DNA of 27,935 nt from MGBC114844 sp910585855 (lineage in GTDB: Bacteria > Bacillota > Clostridia > Lachnospirales > Lachnospiraceae), in NCBI GenBank assembly GCA_965646165.1, contig CBFFYP010000060.1:1-27935 (forward strand), read 5' to 3'. The stretch's first letter is position 1. Each line of letters opens with the position of its first letter. Positions 24,015-27,935 of this stretch are shown here, in pieces. The position numbers were made by a program, and so were the translations under genes. Below the pieces are notes generated by a model. The model was given only the letters and a program-made list of their open reading frames with translations. It made no database searches and was not told where the DNA came from.

Positions 24015-24135
24015 TTTTTAAACAAAAAATGGAATAGAATTATTTGGTTTTTTGTTCTTTTTTCATCTATTTTTTGTCATGAACCATACTTTTCTTTCAT
24101 AAATTGTAGCAAGGAAATTTTTTGAGGGTTCTCTT

Positions 24136-24420
24136 TTGAAAAGTTACAACTTATTAAAAAGCCGCCAAATTGAAAAACGTGTACTTGAAATTGCACAATA
24201 TATTATCGAAAAAAAAGCTACGGTTCGGGAGTGTGCAAAACAGTTTGGTGTTTCTAAGTCAACAGTACACAAAGATATCACCGACCGCCTAGAGGAAATT
24301 GACCCCCTGCTTGCCGGACAGGTCAGAGTTGTCCTAAATCTAAATAAATCCGAGCGTCATATCCGAGGCGGACTTGCTACAAAAGAAAAGTATAAAAAAA
24401 GCAAATATCAAGCAGTTTAG
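24136..24420 (+). CDS. spoIIID: Sporulation transcription factor SpoIIID
   Basis: SpoIIID is the small mother-cell DNA-binding regulator that activates or represses genes after SigE. The 94-residue protein has the helix-turn-helix TVRECAKQFGVSKSTVHKDI, then DRLEEIDPLLAGQV and the conserved basic tail SERHIRGGLATKEKYKKSK. The start is TTG (24136-24138) with GAGGG upstream. It is the only complete plus-strand gene in the window. In Bacillus it is directly followed by mbl on the same strand; here it points away from mbl, with mcp and repeats between. CATACTTT at about 24088 could be a SigE -10 box, weakly supported. Its 3' end overlaps a minus-strand terminator. Confidence 0.95.
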   Translation: MKSYNLLKSRQIEKRVLEIAQYIIEKKATVRECAKQFGVSKSTVHKDITDRLEEIDPLLAGQVRVVLNLNKSERHIRGGLATKEKYKKSKYQAV

Positions 24421-24431
24421 CCGATATTTGC
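24394..24431 (-). terminator. Intrinsic terminator of RNA A, overlapping spoIIID
   Basis: GCAAATATC / GATATTTGC with a 13-nt loop is followed by TTTTTTTAT on the minus strand. On the plus strand no T tract follows, so it does not obviously terminate spoIIID. Confidence 0.75.
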
Positions 24432-24500
24432 GTATTCTTCGGGGGGATAGCGCCTATCCGCATCACTGCGGATAAGCGCCAGAGTTATGAAAATGTTAAG
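24394..24500 (-). ncRNA. Candidate small RNA A (shares 3' module with RNA B)
   Basis: On the minus strand a hairpin (24476-24479 with 24450-24453, and 24468-24474 with 24455-24461) is followed by a six-C tract (24441-24446), GAAGAAT, and an intrinsic terminator: 9-bp stem 24423-24431/24401-24409 and seven T (24394-24400). The upstream TTTTCATAACTC also matches RNA B. The 5' end is not defined. The terminator lies inside the last codons of spoIIID on the other strand. The remainder of the gap 24501-24625 shows only a small ACCAC/GTGGT hairpin. Confidence 0.45.
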
Positions 24501-24625
24501 TTATCTACCACTTTCTTTGTGGTATGTATATACTATACAAAGTAAATGTGTCTATTGTTTGTCCGAAGTCTAAAGAAACCATAAATTGCCGAAACAAATC
24601 ATAAAAAAATTATAAATAGAATTTA

Positions 24626-24786
24626 GGATGCCAAACTTGAAAGGAAGGTCTATACAGGTCATCATTTCTCGTTGACACCTAGGCACGGTATTGCTGTGTT
24701 TTCGTGTCTTATGTGTCCGCTATAAAAATAGAAAATACTAAGCACAAGCGAACCCGGAATAGACCTTCCTTTCGAGTTTGGCGTCC
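24626..24786. repeat. Small GGACGC-type inverted-repeat element (type 3)
   Basis: The terminal 28-bp arms, 24626-24653 and 24759-24786, match at 26 positions; both differences are T on the left and G on the right, so they would pair as U-G if the plus strand is transcribed. The ends read GGATGCCAAA and TTTGGCGTCC. The 105-bp interior is unlike the cores of the large types. Confidence 0.85.
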
Positions 24787-24857
24787 TCTCCAGAAAACAA
24801 ATCAAGATTTACGCACAATCAAGTAGGGAAAACTTTCCTTTGCATCTGTGTATGCAT

Positions 24858-24883
24858 AAAAAAAACACCAGACTACTCTGATG
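24858..24883 (-). terminator. Intrinsic terminator of RNA B / lipoprotein unit
   Basis: The 7-bp stem CATCAGA / TCTGGTG with a four-base loop is followed by TTTTTTTTAT on the minus strand. Confidence 0.85.
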
Positions 24884-25020
24884 CAATTCTTTGGGGGGTA
24901 CCTGACGGATTACTCCGTCAGGCTTGAGTATGAAAAAGCTTTGCATATTCATTGTGATAGGGTCAATGCTGAATATGCGGGATACTATTCGGAAATAGTA
25001 TGTTATATTTATACCCCCGC
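24858..25020 (-). ncRNA. Candidate small RNA B: four-way-junction fold with terminator
   Basis: On the minus strand a closing stem (25012-25018 with 24894-24900, GGGGGTA type) encloses three hairpins: 24994-25001/24982-24989 (8 bp), 24970-24978/24943-24951 (9 bp) and 24915-24922/24901-24908 (8 bp, CCTGACGG). Then comes C-rich CCCCCC, AAAGAAT, and an intrinsic terminator (7-bp stem 24877-24883/24866-24872, GTAG loop, eight T). It begins about 45 bp after the lipoprotein stop codon, so it may be processed from that mRNA or have its own promoter. It matches no riboswitch class that I recognise. Confidence 0.6.
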
Positions 25021-25022
25021 TC

Positions 25023-25044
25023 TGTGATAGAAATGTGATAGAAA
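25023..25044. repeat. Two tandem 11-bp repeats upstream of RNA B
   Basis: TGTGATAGAAA occurs twice without a gap, one helical turn apart, between the lipoprotein stop codon and RNA B. TGTGATAG appears a third time at 24953-24960 in an RNA B loop. Confidence 0.5.
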
Positions 25045-25064
25045 TATGAACATTTTGTGAACAA

Positions 25065-26147
25065 TTATTCTTCTACTGCTAATGATACCACATATTCCAT
25101 CACCTTAGTAAACAACATACTCTCTCGAATATATTGTTCTCCGCCATAATAAGAAGTAATAAATTCCTCGCTCATTCCGCTGTTATCAACCATATCTTTC
25201 ATCTCGTTTTGATATTCTTCATCGGTTATTGTCATATTTTCTGCTGCTGCAATCGAATAGAGTACCATTGTTTCATCCATCATACTTTTTCCATAAAGCT
25301 GACATTCTTCCTCAAATGATTCCTCTGTGTAATTATTGGCAGCTAATAATGTTGCTAAATCTACTCCATACTGCATTGCCATCTGCTCATAATAAGAACG
25401 CAGATCATTTGCACAAGCATCCACTTCTTCCTGCGGATATCCGCTGATAGTTGCATTGTTTACTATCTGAAACCAGAGCTGATTCATCCTTTCCTGATCA
25501 TATTCGGTATAAATCTGATCCGATATCATTTGTTCATATTCTTCTAATGTCTGAAAATCGGTATTGGCAGCAACATTTTCTAATGTATACTCTGGTGCTA
25601 CCACACCGTCGATTCCATTTACCTTTACAGTAAATACCACTTCTTTTCCTGACATATCAGGATTCGGATCATATGGATCTGGAAAAGTCAAATTTAAGTC
25701 TACTGTTTCTCCAATCTTTACCCCAATCAAGCCGCTTTCAAATCCATCAATAAACTGCCCCGAACCAATCGTTAAAAAAGCCCCCTCATCTGCACCGTTT
25801 TCAAAAGCTTCCCCGTCCATATATCCAGTATAATCAATATTTACAGTATCTCCCTGTTGTATGGTATCCCGAAAATACTCTTGTATCCTTTCCGTTATAT
25901 CTTCTTCTGTTATAAGAATCGGACTAATCGAAAGACCTTTATATTCTCCCAATGACACATAACTGCTATAATCTTTAATTGTAAATTCGGTTGACTCTTC
26001 TGCTACAGACGTTTCACCCGCTGCTTCTGTCGTTACACCCGTTTCTCCTGTGGTGGCAGCCTCTGTTATAGTAGAGTTTCCGCCACATCCTGTCAACAAC
26101 GCTGCCGCCATCACACCTACTGCAAAAAATCTTACTGTTTTTCTCAT
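25065..26147 (-). CDS. Lipoprotein with FKBP-type and trigger-factor C-terminal domains
   Basis: An N-terminal lipoprotein signal ends in the lipobox LLTGC, with the lipidated cysteine at residue 21, followed by a Thr/Glu-rich linker (about 22-55). An FKBP-like peptidyl-prolyl isomerase domain (about 98-178) has GDTVNIDYTGYMDGEAFENG and IGSGQFIDGFESGLIGVKIG. The rest, about 190-355, is a helical trigger-factor C-terminal-like chaperone domain. It lacks the trigger-factor ribosome-binding domain, so it should work on the outer face of the membrane as a folding factor for secreted proteins. This architecture is common in Clostridia. It appears monocistronic; the candidate RNA B follows it. Confidence 0.92.
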   Translation of the reverse strand: MRKTVRFFAVGVMAAALLTGCGGNSTITEAATTGETGVTTEAAGETSVAEESTEFTIKDYSSYVSLGEYKGLSISPILITEEDITERIQEYFRDTIQQGDTVNIDYTGYMDGEAFENGADEGAFLTIGSGQFIDGFESGLIGVKIGETVDLNLTFPDPYDPNPDMSGKEVVFTVKVNGIDGVVAPEYTLENVAANTDFQTLEEYEQMISDQIYTEYDQERMNQLWFQIVNNATISGYPQEEVDACANDLRSYYEQMAMQYGVDLATLLAANNYTEESFEEECQLYGKSMMDETMVLYSIAAAENMTITDEEYQNEMKDMVDNSGMSEEFITSYYGGEQYIRESMLFTKVMEYVVSLAVEE

Positions 26148-26295
26148 TTTCCTTATTCCCTTTCTGAAATATACCTTAATTGCATCCGTAGAACAATATC
26201 TGTAAACCAGATAGACTTTATATTTATATCATATCTAAAAAGAAAAAGAAAGCGTTTCTGAAAAGTTCACTTATTTTTCATAAATTTTATCAGAC

Positions 26296-26324
26296 ACAAA
26301 AACCCACTTCCTCTCGGTCGTGGG
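26296..26324 (-). terminator. Intrinsic terminator of the HIT gene
   Basis: On the minus strand CCCAC pairs with GTGGG around an inner CC/GG pair and GAGA loop (26303-26324) and is followed by TTTTTG. It is about 50 bases past the stop codon. Confidence 0.8.
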
Positions 26325-26376
26325 CAGTTGATACTTTATATAAAAATCAAATACTATCCTTTTACTGTCAAAAAAA

Positions 26377-26799
26377 TTATAAATTCTCTTTAATCTTTTC
26401 AATTAAACTCTGATATTCTTCTTCACTTAATGTCTTTTCTCCGGGATTCATTGCAAATACGCCTCCCCATTCATATTCCTCTTTATATTTTGGCACTAAA
26501 TGAAAGTGAAGATGATGTCCGGTATCCCCATAAGCACCATAGTTAATCTTATCTGGATGAAATGCCTTTTGAAGCGCACGGGAAACTTTTGCAATATCTG
26601 CAAAATAAGCGTTTCTCTCTTCATCAGACAATTCGGTCATATCCCCTATATGCGTCTTATGAGCAACAATCACACGTCCCTTATGACTTTGTTCCTTAAA
26701 TAAATATAATTTTGACGTTTCTAATTCGCAAATTTTAATCCCAAACTTTGCTACTAATTCTCCCTCCATACAATAAGCACAATTTGTATCCTTTTCCAT
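26377..26799 (-). CDS. HIT family nucleotide-binding protein
   Basis: HIT proteins hydrolyse or transfer nucleotides from substrates such as Ap4A or AMP-lysine. The 140-residue protein has an N-terminal CAYC pair, KGRVIVAHKTHIGDMTEL in the middle, and the histidine triad HHLHFHLVP near residues 93-102, with all three histidines intact. The ATG at 26797-26799 has GGAGG five bases upstream; an in-frame ATG at 26811 lies within that ribosome binding site region and is less likely. A sigma-A promoter sits directly upstream. The substrate cannot be deduced. Confidence 0.93.
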   Translation of the reverse strand: MEKDTNCAYCMEGELVAKFGIKICELETSKLYLFKEQSHKGRVIVAHKTHIGDMTELSDEERNAYFADIAKVSRALQKAFHPDKINYGAYGDTGHHLHFHLVPKYKEEYEWGGVFAMNPGEKTLSEEEYQSLIEKIKENL

Positions 26800-26858
26800 C
26801 TTGTCCTCCATTCTGCTGATTTTCAGCTTATTTATTCCGGTTTTCCGGTTCTTCTCTT

Positions 26859-26886
26859 AGTTTACCACAGTTTTTTCGAATGTCAA
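26859..26886 (-). promoter_or_regulatory. Sigma-A promoter of the HIT gene
   Basis: TTGACA (26881-26886, minus strand) and TAAACT (26859-26864) are 16 bp apart, and TGG gives an extended -10. The -35 box begins one base after the stop codon of the gene upstream. Confidence 0.75.
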
Positions 26887-26887
26887 A

Positions 26888-27508
26888 TCAATCCCTTCCT
26901 GTAATTAATTCTTTTGCATAAGGAAGTGTCAAAATCCAATCGCAAAACCTATGCCACTCCTCCAATTTATGGTCTTTTCTGGCATAATATATATTGGAAA
27001 GATTTTCATAATTCATTGTGCAGGTACGCATCTGGTTATAACTTTCTGGAAGCAGTTGAATCAAATCATACCAATCCTCTTTCTTTTTCTCTTTTATATA
27101 TTTTAACCGTACCTGTTCTAAATACGCTACCACTCCTTTCATAAACTCCAACGTCTGCTGTGTCATATGATCAAAACTAAAATCCTCTAATTCAAACGGT
27201 TTGCTATGAATTTTATGCATCGTACTTGTTGAATTTGCCACCGTTCCCACTTTATAAGTATCATATTCTTTCCACCAGTAAATCGGTGCTGTAATATCTA
27301 CCGATACAAAGATCTGACGGATAAATTTTCTATGATCACTGCCTGCTCTTGCCAATTTTACTGCCAGTCCCAAATCATTTTCTCCAAGAACAAAATTCCC
27401 ATTTTCATCATAAAAACTATCCATCCGATTCCAGCTATTCATCGGATTTCTTGCTCCTCTTATAGCATTTTCTAAATTCATTACATCCGTTTTCTCTAAT
27501 CGAATCAC
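26888..27508 (-). CDS. Conserved protein, possibly ThyX-like
   Basis: The 206-residue protein has no signal peptide or membrane segment. It contains RKFIRQIFVSVDITAPIYWW, KEYDTYKVGTVANSTSTMHK, and a helical second half (LPESYNQMRTCTMNYENLSN) ending in WHRFCDWILTLPYAKELITG. The arrangement, an arginine-rich strand, aromatic cluster, serine-rich turn and later tyrosine/arginine helix, recalls flavin-dependent thymidylate synthases, but the ThyX signature RHRxxSxNExSxRY is not present, so a true ThyX activity is doubtful. The start is GTG with GGAGG upstream; a good promoter precedes it. The gene is real; the function is only a suggestion. Confidence 0.85.
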   Translation of the reverse strand: MIRLEKTDVMNLENAIRGARNPMNSWNRMDSFYDENGNFVLGENDLGLAVKLARAGSDHRKFIRQIFVSVDITAPIYWWKEYDTYKVGTVANSTSTMHKIHSKPFELEDFSFDHMTQQTLEFMKGVVAYLEQVRLKYIKEKKKEDWYDLIQLLPESYNQMRTCTMNYENLSNIYYARKDHKLEEWHRFCDWILTLPYAKELITGRD

Positions 27509-27563
27509 GGTTCTTTTCCTCCATTTTCTATCCTTTTATCGCTCTACGCAGCAGTACTTCTAG

Positions 27564-27592
27564 ATTATATCGTTTTCTGCTTTCCCTGTAAA
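27564..27592 (-). promoter_or_regulatory. Sigma-A promoter of the ThyX-like gene
   Basis: On the minus strand TTTACA (27587-27592) and TATAAT (27564-27569) are separated by 17 bp. The repeat R8 begins only 37 bp further upstream. Confidence 0.8.
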
Positions 27593-27628
27593 GCCCTATC
27601 TATTGCTGCTCTCAGATTGGCTTTCACC

Positions 27629-27935
27629 GGACGCCAGAAGCGGTTTGCTCCGGTTCTTTGCCTGCTCCGCTCCAAACGGTAAGAAAGTCTAGGGCTTCTG
27701 ATTTCGGTTCATCCAACCGGACGAACCGGGGCGCAATTCGCCCTCACCACAGCCAAAACGAAACGATTGTAAGGAAAGATTTTACCAACCATAAAGCATC
27801 CTCTTCCCCATCAACCGGGCTAAACACGCCCCTTTTTTTGCATACCCTGCATAAAAGCAGGATATGCAAAAAATTCTAGGTGTTTCCACAGAAGCCCAAG
27901 ACTTTCTAACCGTTCTCCGAAGTCGCTGGCAAAGA
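27629..27935. repeat. Large GGACGC inverted-repeat element, type 2, cut by window end (R8)
   Basis: GGACGC (27629-27634) is followed by the type 2 arm (GAAGCGGTTTGCTCCGG), the second arm near 27676-27699 that pairs with about 27889-27912, the core GGGGCGCAATTCGCCC (27729-27744 region), CTAAACACGCCCC, and the hairpin 27840-27850 against 27857-27867. The closing outer arm lies beyond the window. The gap from 27509 holds this element and the promoter only. Confidence 0.88.

Noticed and set aside
24893..25018. A tRNA-like cloverleaf (7-bp closing stem and three hairpins)
   Set aside because: There is no seven-base anticodon loop, no TTCRA T-loop and no normal D-arm, and the hairpins are too long; also the terminator places the transcript on the minus strand.
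24893..25018. A known riboswitch in front of a gene
   Set aside because: It lies downstream of the lipoprotein gene in the transcribed direction and ends in its own terminator with no gene behind it; I recognise no aptamer core.
27658..27879. Open frame of 73 codons inside R8, with a similar frame in R3 to R6 (common stretch GAIRP and GLNTPLF)
   Set aside because: The frame stays open in several copies, but in the alignment of R8 with R6 nearly all codon differences change the amino acid (about 13 of 15), there is no ribosome binding site, and the same DNA is a folded repeat. The similarity is that of the DNA repeat, not of a protein.

Overview
The window is a 27.9-kb chromosomal segment from an AT-rich, low-GC Gram-positive anaerobe, most likely a motile Lachnospiraceae-type Clostridium. 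The evidence is the Firmicutes-type ribosomal protein S12, a B. subtilis-like comF/yvyF/flgM/flgK/flgL/fliW/csrA block, a spoIIID/mbl/flagellar-rod neighbourhood, a sporulation regulator (SpoIIID), strong GGAGG-type ribosome binding sites and several TTG/GTG starts. Nearly all genes lie on the minus strand; only spoIIID and a partial gene end at the left edge lie on the plus strand. No rRNA, tRNA, CRISPR array, prophage module or transposase was found.

Layout. 1-213: end of a plus-strand gene, two converging terminators and three TGGCACC motifs. 214-4899 (minus): str operon rpsL-rpsG-fusA-tuf, with a near-perfect sigma-A promoter before rpsL and another before tuf. 5219-12462 (minus): late flagellar operon flgN-flgM-flgK-flgK2-flgL-fliW-csrA, preceded by a sigma-D-like promoter; it holds two different FlgK proteins in tandem. 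13038-14259 (minus): comF-yvyF. 15198-17420 (minus): recD2. 17648-20657 (minus): mbl-flgF-flgG-flgJ-like, joining a cell-shape actin to the flagellar rod. 21888-23942 (minus): a dCache-type chemoreceptor. 24136-24420 (plus): spoIIID. 24394-25020 (minus): two related candidate small RNAs, each with its own terminator. 25065-26147 (minus): trigger-factor-like FKBP lipoprotein. 26377-26799 (minus): HIT protein. 26888-27508 (minus): a conserved protein, possibly ThyX-like.

The most unusual content is between the genes. At least seven intergenic sites carry members of a modular inverted-repeat family (5078-5154, 12718-12966, 14322-14660, 14840-15195, 21016-21360, 21430-21765, 27629-end). A second, smaller type is at 24626-24786, with fragments at 21808-21868 and 12585-12638. 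The members share a GGACGC end and, in the large types, a common core, but differ in their outer stem arms. Where arms differ between copies, both sides of the stem have changed together. Residual mismatches in one core stem and in the small type become G-U pairs on one strand only, which favours selection on an RNA fold. One copy carries a 113-bp MITE-like insertion with a 6-bp target duplication, and another copy in this window supplies the matching empty site. Two composite copies in inverted orientation bracket the recD2-to-mbl segment, which could therefore invert.
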